The notes: a model not told the origin generated them from the letters alone. Positions 34,685-44,266 are shown, counted from the stretch's first letter. The stretch: 64,000 bases of DNA from Klebsiella sp. WP3-W18-ESBL-02 (GCF_014168815.1 NZ_AP021972.1:682001-746000); one strand, 5' to 3'. A program made the numbers and translations.

Positions 34685-35926
34685 TCAGTCTTTCGGCTGG
34701 GGGCAACGCTTTTCCTTCCAGTTTGCGACCGCCTGAATGCGGCGTCGCGTCAGCTCCTCGCGGATTGCCGGGCCTTTAAATCCGGCCTCAATCACCTCTT
34801 TGTTCCCTACGCTTTTGGCAACGGCCCAGGCCTCGCGCAGCAGGCGCCCCTGCGGGTAATCACAGGCCTCAAAGCGGGTGCGCCCGCGCACGTCCGCCTC
34901 GCTGGTCAGCGCGATTTGCTCTACGCGCTGCGGTTTACGCCAGGCGTCGATGGCATCAAACAGTTTCACCAGCGTTTTCGGCTGGAGGATGGGTAGGGTG
35001 TGAATTAAATCGTGGAACTCGGCAACCAGCTTCGCCAGCTCGCGCATGTCATTCGGCACTTTCAGACGCTGGCACAGCTGTTCGACCAGCTTGACGCCCG
35101 CCGGGCCGTGGCCGTGATGGCGAGGCCAGAATTCTTTAGGCGTCAGCCCTTTGCCTAAATCGTGGCACAGGGTGGCGAAACGGACGTCGATATCCGGGCT
35201 CAGCATGGCTGCCATAGAGACGGTCATCAGCGTGTGGACGCCGGTGTCAATTTCCGGGTGCCATTTCTCCGGTGCCGGGACGCCAAACAGCGCGTCAATT
35301 TCCGGGAACAGCACCTTTAACGCGCCGCAGTCGCGCAGCGTCTGGAAGAACACCTGCGGGTTGCGGGTGGAGAGTGCGCTCTCGGTCTCTTTCCAGACGC
35401 GCTCCGGCGTCAGGTGCGCCAGCTCGCCGGCGTCGGCCATCGCACGCATCAGCGCGAGGGTTTCGTCGGCAATACGGAAGCTCAGATGTGCATAGCGTGC
35501 GGCAAAACGCGCCACGCGCAGGACGCGCAGCGGGTCTTCAGAGAAGGCGGGTGAAACGTGGCGCAGAATGCGCTGCTGAAGATCGCGCTGGCCGCCGTAC
35601 GGATCGATGATCGTGCCGTCGGCATCCTGAGCGAGTGCGTTAACGGTGAGGTCGCGACGCAGCAGATCCTGTTCAAGCGTAACGTCCGGTGCAGCGTAGC
35701 AGGTAAAACCCGTATAGCCGGAGCCGGATTTACGCTCGGTGCGCGCCAGCGCATACTCTTCGTGGCTTTCGGGATGCAAGAAAACAGGGAAATCACGGCC
35801 TACCTGTTGATAGCCTGCATCCAGCATTTGCTGCGGCGTGGCACCGACCACGACCCAATCTTTATCTTTGATCGGTAGGCCTAATAACCCATCCCGAACC
35901 GCTCCGCCGACCAGATAACTCTTCAC
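34685..35926 (-). CDS. cca: tRNA CCA-adding nucleotidyltransferase with HD phosphohydrolase domain
   Basis: Cca adds or repairs the 3' CCA end of tRNAs. The N-terminal nucleotidyltransferase has VGGAVRDGLLG near residue 6 and KDWVVVGATP near 22 (DxD-type metal site). The middle has RRDLTVNALAQD, and the HD domain has CHDLGKGLTP near 253 with phosphodiesterase/phosphatase activity in E. coli. It starts with GTG, as in E. coli, giving 413 residues. The end of the gene forms a hairpin (GCCCTCAG/CTGGGGGC) that may serve both this gene and uppP as a 3' structure. Confidence 0.96.
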   Translation of the reverse strand: MKSYLVGGAVRDGLLGLPIKDKDWVVVGATPQQMLDAGYQQVGRDFPVFLHPESHEEYALARTERKSGSGYTGFTCYAAPDVTLEQDLLRRDLTVNALAQDADGTIIDPYGGQRDLQQRILRHVSPAFSEDPLRVLRVARFAARYAHLSFRIADETLALMRAMADAGELAHLTPERVWKETESALSTRNPQVFFQTLRDCGALKVLFPEIDALFGVPAPEKWHPEIDTGVHTLMTVSMAAMLSPDIDVRFATLCHDLGKGLTPKEFWPRHHGHGPAGVKLVEQLCQRLKVPNDMRELAKLVAEFHDLIHTLPILQPKTLVKLFDAIDAWRKPQRVEQIALTSEADVRGRTRFEACDYPQGRLLREAWAVAKSVGNKEVIEAGFKGPAIREELTRRRIQAVANWKEKRCPQPKD

Positions 35927-35991
35927 GCCACGCTTCTCCTCGTCAATTTCCTTCTGATAATACGAAAGAAGTCGGCTTAAGGCGAGTTGGC

Positions 35992-36612
35992 TTAGTTCAT
36001 CCAGCGATCTTTACGCTTGCGGCTTGGAATGATGTGCGGCAGCACCAGGCCAAGAAGCAGGCCGATACCGAGCACGCCGCCGCCATACATAAACCACTGC
36101 ATGATGATGGTGCGCTGCTTATCGTCAAGTTGCAGATTGGCGGCATTCACTTTTTTCTGCGCCACGATAAGCTCGTTTTTCAGCTTCTGATTTTCGTTTT
36201 TCAGGCCGTTAATCACACCATCGCTCTCAGCGACCTTTTTCTGCATTTCTGCCGTACGCTGGTTCCAGGTGGTGTCGATGTTGTTCAGCTTGTCGGTCAG
36301 GGTTTTTACCTGATTTTCCAGATCCGGCACGCGGGTGCGCAGGCTCGGCGTCGCGGTCAGCTCTTTGAGGGGAATCCATGCGGTACGGCCGTTGCTGTCG
36401 CGCACCTGGCCATATTGGGTGTTTTCGTTGGTCTGTAGCAGGGTCACTTCTTCACCCGCGTTGACGGTCCCCGCCAGGCGATAGTTATCGCCAGGGCCGC
36501 TGCGAACCCAGGTGTTCAGTTCATCAGAAACGTAACGCTTTTCATCGGCATGAGTGACGGTTGAAGCGGTAAGTGCAAGTAAAGTAATGGCAATTAAGCG
36601 TAATTTTGGCAT
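35992..36612 (-). CDS. ygiM: SH3-domain membrane-anchored protein YgiM (TIGR04211 family)
   Basis: A 206-residue envelope protein. It has a signal peptide (ITLLALTASTVTHA), a bacterial SH3 domain (YVSDELNTWVRSGPGDNYRL, from about residue 26), a coiled coil (about 95-165, rich in Asn/Lys/Glu), one C-terminal membrane helix (WFMYGGGVLGIGLLLGLVLP) and a short basic cytoplasmic tail. The function is unknown; a cell-wall-related binding role is guessed from the SH3 domain. I chose the ATG at 36612 because it begins the signal peptide and matches E. coli in length. Confidence 0.92.
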   Translation of the reverse strand: MPKLRLIAITLLALTASTVTHADEKRYVSDELNTWVRSGPGDNYRLAGTVNAGEEVTLLQTNENTQYGQVRDSNGRTAWIPLKELTATPSLRTRVPDLENQVKTLTDKLNNIDTTWNQRTAEMQKKVAESDGVINGLKNENQKLKNELIVAQKKVNAANLQLDDKQRTIIMQWFMYGGGVLGIGLLLGLVLPHIIPSRKRKDRWMN

Positions 36613-36846
36613 CAGATCATCGTTTTTGTCATAAAAGTGGAACGATAGTAGTGGCAACAGTCTGACGACGCAAAGCATTCTGCGGCAATCAGAATCCTCC
36701 AGGAGGTAAAAATGTCATCAGCAGCTGGCCTGACAAATTGCGCATTGCATGGCAATTTGTCGCAAAATACTATCTACTGACAAAAAGAATACCTGTAAGT
36801 TCGCCCTAAAGGTATTTTCCGGCAACGAAACCATAAGAATTCAGTC

Positions 36847-38148
36847 ATGGCTCAAGAAATCGAACTCAAATTTATCGTCGATGACGCTGGCGTTGAAACG
36901 CTGCGCAACCACCTTCATACCCTTAACGCAGAGCACACCCCGCCGGGGCAGTTGCTGAATATTTATTACGAAACTGCGGATAACTGGCTGCGTCGCCATG
37001 ATATGGGGCTGCGCATTCGCGGCGATAACGGCCGTTATGAAATGACGCTGAAAATCGCCGGGCGTACCGTCGGCGGGCTGCATCAGCGTCCGGAATACAA
37101 TATCGCTATCGACACCCCTGAGCTGGCGCTTGATAAGCTGCCGGCGGAGGTCTGTCCGAACGGTGAAATGCCTGAAGGGCTGGCCGCGCAGGTTAACCCG
37201 CTGTTTAGCACAGATTTTTATCGTGAAAAGTGGGTGGTTATGCAGGGCGGAAGCCGGATTGAGATCGCGCTGGATCAGGGGGAAGTGAAAGCGGGCGAGC
37301 ACCAGGAAGCGATTTGCGAGCTGGAGCTGGAACTGCTGAGCGGTGAAACTGCCGACGTACTGGCGCTGGCGAAACAGCTGGCTGAGACCGGCCTGCTGCG
37401 TCAGGGCAGCCTGAGCAAAGCCGCGCGTGGCTACCACCTGGCGCAGGGCAACCTGGAGCGTCCGATTCAGCCGCTGGCGATTTTAACCCTGCCGCCGAAA
37501 TCGACGGTAGGGCAGGCGATGGAGGCCGCGCTGGAAAATGCGCTGGCCCACTGGCAGTACCACGAAGAGCTGTGGCTGCGGGGCAATAAGAAAGCGAAGA
37601 TCGAGGTGGTTAACGCTTTGGGGCTGGTGCGTCATATTCTGACGCTGTTTGGCGGCATCGTGCCGCGCAAAGCCAGCGCGAGCCTGCGCGACGGGTTGAC
37701 CCAGGTTGATGCGCTGATGGCAAGCAATGCCTCCGCGCAGGATGTCGTTTTCAGCCGTGAAACTGCGTTGACCAAGCTGGCCTACACCGAGTGGTTGGTG
37801 ACCCGTGGCTGGCAGGCGTTCCTCGACGCAAAAGCCGAAGCCAAACTGGCCGACTCCTTTAAACGTTTTGCCGATATCCACCTTTCACGTCAGGCCGCCG
37901 AGTTGCGCACCACCTTCGCTTACCCGCTGGGTGATGCCTATGGCGACCAGCTGCCGCGTCTGACGCGCGGCATCAACACCGTTCAACTGCTGGCTGGGTA
38001 TTATCCCCTCGAACAGGCGGCTAACTGGCTGGCGAACTGGCAGGGCCTGCGTCACGCTATCGAAACGCGCCAGCATATTGAAATTGAACATTTCCGCAAT
38101 GAGGCACTGTCGGTTGAGCCGTTCTGGCTACACAGCGGAAAACGTTAA
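36847..38148 (+). CDS. ygiF: Inorganic triphosphatase (CYTH and CHAD domains)
   Basis: YgiF hydrolyses inorganic tripolyphosphate in the cytoplasm. The N-terminal CYTH domain begins with the EIELKF signature at residues 3-8 and has the charged tunnel strands (GLRIRGDNGRYEMTLK near 54). The C-terminal CHAD domain (about 220-430) has the conserved histidines in VRHILTLFGGIVPR and in the WLANWQGLRHAIETR region and may bind polyphosphate. The 433-residue length matches E. coli. It lies 21 bases before glnE and is probably cotranscribed with it. Confidence 0.95.
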   Translation: MAQEIELKFIVDDAGVETLRNHLHTLNAEHTPPGQLLNIYYETADNWLRRHDMGLRIRGDNGRYEMTLKIAGRTVGGLHQRPEYNIAIDTPELALDKLPAEVCPNGEMPEGLAAQVNPLFSTDFYREKWVVMQGGSRIEIALDQGEVKAGEHQEAICELELELLSGETADVLALAKQLAETGLLRQGSLSKAARGYHLAQGNLERPIQPLAILTLPPKSTVGQAMEAALENALAHWQYHEELWLRGNKKAKIEVVNALGLVRHILTLFGGIVPRKASASLRDGLTQVDALMASNASAQDVVFSRETALTKLAYTEWLVTRGWQAFLDAKAEAKLADSFKRFADIHLSRQAAELRTTFAYPLGDAYGDQLPRLTRGINTVQLLAGYYPLEQAANWLANWQGLRHAIETRQHIEIEHFRNEALSVEPFWLHSGKR

Positions 38149-38169
38149 TTAACTTCAGGGAACCCGCGT

Positions 38170-41010
38170 ATGACGCCGCTTTCTTCGCAGTTACAGCAGC
38201 ACTGGCAAACGCTTGTGGATCGCGCTCCGGACGATTTTCCCATCCGGTCGTTGAGTTCCGAGGCGCAGGCTGTTTTCACCTTCAGTGATTTTGTTCAGCA
38301 AAGTTTAACGGCGCACCCAGCGTGGCTGGCGTCGCTGGAAAGCGAACCGCCACAGGCGGATGAATGGCGGCAATACGCGGGCTGGCTGCAGGCCGAGTTG
38401 GCAGAGGTGTACGACGAGGCGGCGCTGATGCGCGCGCTGCGTCTGTTCCGCCGTCGGATGATGGTACGCATCGCCTGGGCGCAGGCGCTGTCGCAGGTTT
38501 CTGAAGAAGAGACGCTTCAGCAGCTCAGCCATCTGGCGGAAACGCTGATTGTCAGCGCCCGCGACTGGCTGTATGACGCCTGCTGCCGCGATTGGGGGAC
38601 GCCGTGCAGCGCCGACGGTGTTCCGCAGCCGCTGCTGATCCTCGGGATGGGTAAGCTGGGCGGCGGCGAGCTGAATTTCTCTTCTGATATCGATCTGATT
38701 TTTGCCTGGCCGGAGCACGGCAGCACCCAGGGCGGTCGTCGTGAGCTGGATAACGCCCAGTTCTTTACCCGCCTGGGCCAGCGCCTGATTAAAGTCCTCG
38801 ACCAACCAACGCAGGACGGTTTTGTCTACCGCGTTGATATGCGTCTGCGCCCGTTCGGCGATAGCGGTCCGCTGGTGCTGAGCTTTGCGGCGCTGGAAGA
38901 TTATTACCAGGAGCAGGGGCGCGACTGGGAGCGCTATGCGATGGTCAAAGCCCGCATCATGGGCGATGATGACGGCGTGTATACCAGCGAGCTGCGTGCG
39001 ATGCTGCGCCCGTTCGTTTTCCGCCGCTATATTGATTTCAGCGTGATCCAGTCTTTACGCAATATGAAAGGCATGATCACCCGCGAAGTCCGCCGCCGAG
39101 GCCTGAAAGACAACATCAAGCTCGGCGCAGGCGGGATCCGCGAAATTGAGTTTATCGTGCAGGTCTTTCAGCTGATTCGCGGTGGCCGCGAACCTTCGCT
39201 GCAAAGTCGCTCATTGCTGCCGACCCTGACGGCGATTGAGGCATTACACCTGCTCTCGGAAGATGATGCGCGCGCGCTGCGCGAGGCATACCTGTTTTTA
39301 CGCCGCCTGGAAAACCTGCTGCAAAGCATCAACGACGAGCAGACGCAAACGCTGCCGGGTGATGAGCTCAATCGCGCCCGACTGGCGTGGGGGATGGGCT
39401 TTGCCGAGTGGCAGACGCTCACCGAACGGCTGGATGCGCTGATGGCGCAGGTACGCCGTGTGTTTAATGAACTTATCGGCGATGACGAAGAAAACTCGCA
39501 GGAAGAGCAGCTGTCAGAAGCCTGGCGCGAGCTGTGGCAAGATGCGCTACAGGAAGAAGATTCGCCAGCGGTATTGATGCACCTCAGTCATGATGATGGC
39601 CAACGCGTGCTGGCGCAAATTACCGATTTCCGTAAAGAGCTTGATAAGCGCACCATTGGCCCGCGCGGGCGCCAGGTGCTGGACTCGTTGATGCCGCACC
39701 TGCTCAGCGAAGTATGCGCCCGTGAAGATGCGCTGGTGCTGCTGTCGCGTATTACGCCGTTGCTGAGCGGTATCGTCACCCGAACCACCTATCTTGAGCT
39801 GTTAAGCGAATACCCCGGAACCCTAAAACACCTGATTCGTCTATGCGCCGCGTCACCGATGGTGGCCAGCCAGCTGGCGCGCTATCCGCTGCTGCTGGAC
39901 GAGCTGTTGGATCCGAACACGCTGTACCAGCCGACGGCGACCGATGCCTACCGTGACGAGCTGCGCCAGTATCTTCTGCGCGTGCCGGAAGAGGACGAAG
40001 AGCAGCAGCTGGAAGCGCTGCGGCAATTTAAACAGGCACAGCTGCTGCACATTGCGGCGGCTGATATCGCCGGTACGCTGCCGGTCATGAAGGTGAGCGA
40101 CCACTTAACCTGGCTGGCGGAAGCGATGATCGATGCGGTCGTACAGCAGGCGTGGGTGCAGATGGTGGCTCGCTACGGCCAGCCGACGCATCTGCGCGAG
40201 CGTCACGGGCGCGGTTTTGCGGTCATCGGCTACGGCAAGCTGGGGGGATGGGAACTGGGCTACAGCTCGGATCTGGATCTGGTGTTCCTGCACGATTGCC
40301 CGATGGATGCGATGACCGACGGCGAGCGCGAAATCGACGGTCGTCAGTTCTATCTGCGTCTGGCGCAGCGCATTATGCATCTGTTCAGCACCCGAACGTC
40401 GTCCGGTATTCTGTATGAAGTGGATGCGCGCTTGCGCCCTTCCGGTGCGGCGGGAATGCTGGTGACCACCGCCGAAGCGTTTGCCGACTATCAGCAAAAC
40501 GAAGCGTGGACCTGGGAGCATCAGGCGCTGGTGCGCGCCCGCGTGGTCTACGGCGATCCGCAGCTTCAGCAGCAGTTTGATGCCATCCGTCGTCAGATCC
40601 TGACCAACGTGCGTGACGGCGGGGCGCTGCAAACCGAAGTGCGCGAGATGCGGGAAAAAATGCGCGCCCACCTCGGGGGCAAGCAGCGCGACCGTTTCGA
40701 CATCAAAACTGATGCGGGCGGGATCACCGATATTGAATTTATTACCCAGTATCTGGTGCTGCGCTACGCGCACGAGAAACCGAAGCTGACGCGCTGGTCG
40801 GATAACGTGCGCATTCTCGAACTGCTGGCGCAAAATGACATTATGGACGAGCAGGAAGCGCTGGCGTTGACCCGCGCTTACACCACGCTGCGTGATGCGC
40901 TGCATCACCTGGCGCTGCAAGAGCTGCCGGGCAATGTCGATCTGGCGAGCTTCGCTCATGAGCGCGAGCTGGTTAGCGCCAGCTGGCAGAAGTGGCTGGT
41001 CCAACCGTGA
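38170..41010 (+). CDS. glnE: Bifunctional glutamine synthetase adenylyltransferase/adenylyl-removing enzyme
   Basis: GlnE adenylylates glutamine synthetase when nitrogen is ample and removes AMP when it is scarce, under PII control. The 946 residues equal E. coli GlnE. Two homologous nucleotidyltransferase domains are visible: GMGKLGGGELNFSSDIDLIF near residue 158 (adenylyl-removing) and GYGKLGGWELGYSSDLDLVF near 687 (adenylyl-transferring). They are joined by a helical regulatory region. It is followed by hldE after 47 bases, as in E. coli. Confidence 0.97.
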   Translation: MTPLSSQLQQHWQTLVDRAPDDFPIRSLSSEAQAVFTFSDFVQQSLTAHPAWLASLESEPPQADEWRQYAGWLQAELAEVYDEAALMRALRLFRRRMMVRIAWAQALSQVSEEETLQQLSHLAETLIVSARDWLYDACCRDWGTPCSADGVPQPLLILGMGKLGGGELNFSSDIDLIFAWPEHGSTQGGRRELDNAQFFTRLGQRLIKVLDQPTQDGFVYRVDMRLRPFGDSGPLVLSFAALEDYYQEQGRDWERYAMVKARIMGDDDGVYTSELRAMLRPFVFRRYIDFSVIQSLRNMKGMITREVRRRGLKDNIKLGAGGIREIEFIVQVFQLIRGGREPSLQSRSLLPTLTAIEALHLLSEDDARALREAYLFLRRLENLLQSINDEQTQTLPGDELNRARLAWGMGFAEWQTLTERLDALMAQVRRVFNELIGDDEENSQEEQLSEAWRELWQDALQEEDSPAVLMHLSHDDGQRVLAQITDFRKELDKRTIGPRGRQVLDSLMPHLLSEVCAREDALVLLSRITPLLSGIVTRTTYLELLSEYPGTLKHLIRLCAASPMVASQLARYPLLLDELLDPNTLYQPTATDAYRDELRQYLLRVPEEDEEQQLEALRQFKQAQLLHIAAADIAGTLPVMKVSDHLTWLAEAMIDAVVQQAWVQMVARYGQPTHLRERHGRGFAVIGYGKLGGWELGYSSDLDLVFLHDCPMDAMTDGEREIDGRQFYLRLAQRIMHLFSTRTSSGILYEVDARLRPSGAAGMLVTTAEAFADYQQNEAWTWEHQALVRARVVYGDPQLQQQFDAIRRQILTNVRDGGALQTEVREMREKMRAHLGGKQRDRFDIKTDAGGITDIEFITQYLVLRYAHEKPKLTRWSDNVRILELLAQNDIMDEQEALALTRAYTTLRDALHHLALQELPGNVDLASFAHERELVSASWQKWLVQP

Positions 41011-41057
41011 AGTATGCTATTATCGCGCGAAAATTTTGATTCTCTCAGGAGACACGA

Positions 41058-42494
41058 ATGAAAGTGACGCTGCCGGAATTTGAACGTGCAGGAGTGATGG
41101 TGGTTGGCGATGTGATGCTGGATCGCTACTGGTATGGCCCAACCAGCCGAATTTCCCCGGAAGCCCCGGTGCCCGTGGTCAAAGTTGAAACGATCGAAGA
41201 ACGTCCCGGCGGCGCGGCGAACGTGGCGATGAACATTGCGTCTCTGGGGGCGAATTCGCGCCTCGTGGGCCTGACCGGCATCGACGATGCGGCACGCGCG
41301 CTGAATAAGGCGCTGGCTGACGTGAACGTCAAATGTGATTTCGTCTCCGTGCCGACGCACCCGACGATCACCAAGCTGCGTGTACTGTCGCGTAACCAGC
41401 AGCTGATTCGTCTCGATTTTGAAGAGGGCTTCGCGGGCGTCGATCCGCAGCCGCTGCACGATCGCATTCAGAGCGCGCTGCCGACCGTCGGTGCGCTGGT
41501 GCTGTCCGACTATGCCAAGGGCGCGCTGGAAAGCGTGCAGCAGATGATTTCGCTGGCGCGTCAGGCGAAAGTACCGGTACTGATTGACCCGAAAGGCACC
41601 GATTTTGAACGCTATCGCGGCGCAACGCTGCTGACGCCGAATCTCTCTGAGTTCGAAGCGGTGGTTGGCAAGTGCAAAACTGAAGAAGAGATCGTCGAGC
41701 GCGGTATGAAGCTGATTGCCGATTTTGATTTGGCTGCGCTGCTGGTGACCCGCTCCGAGCAGGGGATGACGCTGCTACAGCCGGGCAAAGCGCCGCTGCA
41801 TCAGCCGACTCAGGCGCAGGAAGTGTACGATGTAACCGGCGCCGGTGATACGGTGATCGGCGTACTGGCGGCCACGCTGGCGTCGGGCAAAACGCTGGAA
41901 GAAGCCTGCTTCTTCGCCAACGCGGCGGCGGGCGTGGTGGTCGGTAAACTGGGCACCTCGACCGTTTCGCCTATTGAGCTGGAAAACGCCGTGCGTGGTC
42001 GCGCCGATACCGGTTTTGGCGTGATGAGCGAAGAAGAGCTGAAGCTGGCCGTCGCTGCCGCGCGCCGTCGTGGTGAAAAAGTGGTGATGACCAACGGCGT
42101 GTTCGACATTCTGCACGCAGGCCACGTTTCTTACCTGGCGAACGCCCGCAAGCTTGGCGATCGTTTGATCGTGGCAGTTAATAGCGATGCGTCGACCGCA
42201 CGTCTGAAAGGCCCGACTCGCCCGGTGAACCCGCTGGATCAACGTATGATCGTGCTGGGCGCGCTGGAATCCGTCGACTGGGTGGTCTCTTTTGAAGAAG
42301 ACACGCCACAGCGCCTGATTGCCGGGATCTTGCCGGATCGCCTGGTTAAAGGCGGCGACTATAAGCCAGAGCAGATTGCCGGCAGCGAAGAAGTGTGGGC
42401 CAACGGCGGTGAAGTGCTGGTGCTGAACTTTGAAGACGGCTGTTCCACCACCAATATTATCAAGAAGATCCAAAAAGACAGCGATAAGTCGTGA
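41058..42494 (+). CDS. hldE: Bifunctional heptose-7-phosphate kinase/heptose-1-phosphate adenylyltransferase
   Basis: HldE makes ADP-heptose for the inner core of lipopolysaccharide. The N-terminal PfkB/ribokinase domain phosphorylates heptose-7-phosphate (VVGDVMLDRYWYG near residue 15; catalytic DVTGAGDTVIG near 258). The C-terminal nucleotidyltransferase has TNGVFDILHAGHVSYL near 345 with the HxGH motif. The length is 478 residues (E. coli 477). AGGAG precedes the ATG. A stem without T-run (GAGACGCA/TGCGTCTC, 42503-42535) follows the stop. Confidence 0.97.
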   Translation: MKVTLPEFERAGVMVVGDVMLDRYWYGPTSRISPEAPVPVVKVETIEERPGGAANVAMNIASLGANSRLVGLTGIDDAARALNKALADVNVKCDFVSVPTHPTITKLRVLSRNQQLIRLDFEEGFAGVDPQPLHDRIQSALPTVGALVLSDYAKGALESVQQMISLARQAKVPVLIDPKGTDFERYRGATLLTPNLSEFEAVVGKCKTEEEIVERGMKLIADFDLAALLVTRSEQGMTLLQPGKAPLHQPTQAQEVYDVTGAGDTVIGVLAATLASGKTLEEACFFANAAAGVVVGKLGTSTVSPIELENAVRGRADTGFGVMSEEELKLAVAAARRRGEKVVMTNGVFDILHAGHVSYLANARKLGDRLIVAVNSDASTARLKGPTRPVNPLDQRMIVLGALESVDWVVSFEEDTPQRLIAGILPDRLVKGGDYKPEQIAGSEEVWANGGEVLVLNFEDGCSTTNIIKKIQKDSDKS

Positions 42495-42574
42495 TTGCGC
42501 GAGACGCATCGAACATTTTGCTGCGCTGCGTCTCTTGCGGTTGACGCTGTTCTCTTTTCGACCTAGATTAAAGG

Positions 42575-42717
42575 AATAAGGGTGAGAGAGGATTTCTCCC
42601 CCCTCTGATTGACTGTTAGTAAGCGGCGAAACTTATCAGTAACAGAACAACCAGTATGATGAGTTGCTTCATCATAACCCTTTCCTTATCAAAGCCCCTT
42701 CTTCGGTAGGGGCTTTC
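42575..42717 (+). ncRNA. Sib (QUAD) antisense RNA of the Ibs toxin
   Basis: The + strand begins with AAGGGTGAGAGAGGATTTCTCCC-type sequence (hairpin GAGAGGATTTCTC) followed by CCCCTCTGATTGACTGTTAGT. It then runs antisense across the whole ibs frame and ends in an intrinsic-terminator-like stem AAAGCCCC/GGGGCTTT at 42691-42716. This is the layout of E. coli SibC/D/E, and E. coli sibD and sibE also lie beside hldE. TAGATT at 42564-42569 can serve as -10. The 5' end is estimated from that. Confidence 0.85.
42616..42675 (-). CDS. Ibs-family type I toxin, 19-residue membrane peptide
   Basis: The frame encodes MMKQLIILVVLLLISFAAY, nearly the same as E. coli IbsD/IbsE in length, double-Met start, hydrophobic core and C-terminal S-F-x-x-Y. 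Ibs peptides insert in the inner membrane and depolarise it when overproduced; Sib RNA blocks their mRNA. AAGGGTT precedes the double ATG. A longer frame reading through upstream is not real. Only one copy is seen here, against two (D and E) at this locus in E. coli. Confidence 0.88.
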   Translation of the reverse strand: MMKQLIILVVLLLISFAAY

Positions 42718-42855
42718 CCGTTTCAGCCCCATGCTGACAACGCGATTGTTGGTGAACGCACTGCCAGCGACAAGCCCTTTCTCTCTCCACGTTCTCAATG
42801 CGGAATCGTGCACGCAAAAACGGTTTGCGTGGCTCCAGACCGACGAATTTTGGCT

Positions 42856-42886
42856 AAAAAAATCCCCGGCGTTATCTGCCAGGGAT
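42856..42886 (-). terminator. Intrinsic terminator after ubiK
   Basis: ATCCCTGGC pairs with GCCGGGGAT (one wobble) around a short loop, then seven T residues on the minus strand, 46 bases after the ubiK stop. Confidence 0.88.
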
Positions 42887-42931
42887 GCGGTGTTTCTGTG
42901 CTGCTCGCGCGAAGAGGCGAAGCCGACGCTG

Positions 42932-43210
42932 TTACTGTTCGGCGGCCGATTCGTCTTTGGTCGCCGGGGTCTGGCGGGCTTCCAGCTCGCTAATCCGCTG
43001 TTCCAGCAGCGCCAGTTTTTCGCGGGTGCGCAGCAGAACCTGCGTTTGCACGTCAAACTCTTCGCGGCTGACCACGTCAAGGCGCGTCAGCTGTGACTGG
43101 ATCACCTGGCGAACTTTCTTTTCTACGTCATCCCCGAATTCACGCAGGCCTTTCGGCATGGACTCGTGGACCTGGCGGGCGATTTGTTCAATTTTTTTCG
43201 GGTCGATCAT
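42932..43210 (-). CDS. ubiK: Ubiquinone biosynthesis accessory factor UbiK
   Basis: UbiK (formerly YqiC) helps assemble the ubiquinone synthesis complex with UbiJ. The 92-residue protein is an amphipathic helix followed by a coiled coil: IDPKKIEQIARQVHESMPKG at the start and LLRTREKLALLEQRISELEA near residue 58. I chose the ATG at 43210 from homology; an in-frame upstream extension to 43297 has no support. It is divergent from ribB and has the same place next to ribB as in E. coli. Confidence 0.94.
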   Translation of the reverse strand: MIDPKKIEQIARQVHESMPKGLREFGDDVEKKVRQVIQSQLTRLDVVSREEFDVQTQVLLRTREKLALLEQRISELEARQTPATKDESAAEQ

Positions 43211-43332
43211 CTCTGTTTCCCTGATTCTGTCGGCATTGCGGTTATTGTAGTGTCTTCTCCCGATGCGATAAACCAGAATTGTGCGAAGCTTATGCATTGC
43301 CGAAGATAATCAATAGCGTTATAGTAAGTACG

Positions 43333-43482
43333 CTTATTCTCAGGGCGGGGCGAAATTCCCCACCGGCGGTAAATCAGCTACGGCTGAAAGCCCGCGAGCG
43401 CTTCCCATGTCCAATGGGAGGGTCAGCAGATCCGGTGTAATTCCGGGGCCGACGGTTAAAGTCCGGATGGGAGAGAGTAACG
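43333..43482 (+). promoter_or_regulatory. FMN riboswitch (RFN element) in the ribB leader
   Basis: The leader contains the conserved blocks of the RFN element in order: TCAGGGCGGGGCGAAATTCC, CCCCACCGGCGGTAAAT, AGCCCGCGAGCG, GGTCAGCAGATCCGGTG, TTCCGGGGCCGACGG and AGTCCGGATGGGAGAGAGTA. FMN binding represses ribB; in E. coli both transcription termination and translation are affected. The 105 bases between the element and the ATG include a GC stem that could act as expression platform. Confidence 0.97.
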
Positions 43483-43587
43483 ATTCAGTCGGGTTAAACC
43501 CCGCTCGCGTTATCCATTTGCCGCTGGTCGGCACTCCTAAGACTGCCCTGATTCTGGTAACCATAATTTTAATGAGGTTTTTTTACC

Positions 43588-44241
43588 ATGAATCAGACGC
43601 TACTTTCCTCTTTTGGTACTCCGTTTGAACGCGTTGAAAACGCACTGATTGCTCTGCGCGAAGGCCGTGGCGCGATGGTGCTGGACGACGAAGATCGTGA
43701 GAACGAAGGCGACATGATCTTTGCCGCCGAAAACATGACCGTTGAACAAATGGCGCTGACTATCCGTCACGGTAGCGGCATCGTTTGTCTGTGCCTGACC
43801 GACGAACGTCGTAAACAGCTCGATCTGCCGATGATGGTCGAAAATAATACCAGCGCCTACGGTACCGGTTTTACCGTCACCATCGAAGCGGCACACGGCG
43901 TGACCACCGGCGTTTCTGCCGCTGACCGTCTGACTACCGTGCGTGCGGCGATTGCCGATAACGCGAAGCCGTCAGACCTGAACCGTCCGGGCCACGTATT
44001 CCCGTTGCGCGCGCAGCCGGGCGGCGTTCTGACCCGCGGCGGCCACACTGAAGCGACCATCGATCTGGTGAGCCTGGCGGGCTTTAAACCGGCTGGCGTA
44101 CTGTGCGAACTGACCAACGACGACGGCACCATGGCGCGCGCGCCGGAGTGCATCAAGTTTGCGAAAGAACACAATATGGCGCTGGTGACCATTGAAGATC
44201 TGGTGGCGTACCGTCGCGAGCACGAGCGTAAAGCCAGCTAA
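43588..44241 (+). CDS. ribB: 3,4-dihydroxy-2-butanone 4-phosphate synthase
   Basis: RibB converts ribulose 5-phosphate to 3,4-dihydroxy-2-butanone 4-phosphate, a riboflavin precursor. The 217 residues equal E. coli RibB. The acidic metal-binding loop DDEDRENEGDMIFAAE is near residue 33, RHGSGIVCLCL near 60, and the catalytic GHVFPLRAQPGGVL...GHTEA region near 135-155. It lacks the RibA domain, as in enterobacteria. Expression is controlled by the FMN riboswitch. Confidence 0.97.
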   Translation: MNQTLLSSFGTPFERVENALIALREGRGAMVLDDEDRENEGDMIFAAENMTVEQMALTIRHGSGIVCLCLTDERRKQLDLPMMVENNTSAYGTGFTVTIEAAHGVTTGVSAADRLTTVRAAIADNAKPSDLNRPGHVFPLRAQPGGVLTRGGHTEATIDLVSLAGFKPAGVLCELTNDDGTMARAPECIKFAKEHNMALVTIEDLVAYRREHERKAS

Positions 44242-44266
44242 TTTCGTGGTTTGTGCCGTCAACGTG

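Noticed and set aside
42616..43080. 154-codon minus-strand frame ending in the Ibs sequence
   Set aside because: Only the last 19 codons are a real gene (Ibs); the rest runs through the ubiK terminator and ubiK in another frame.
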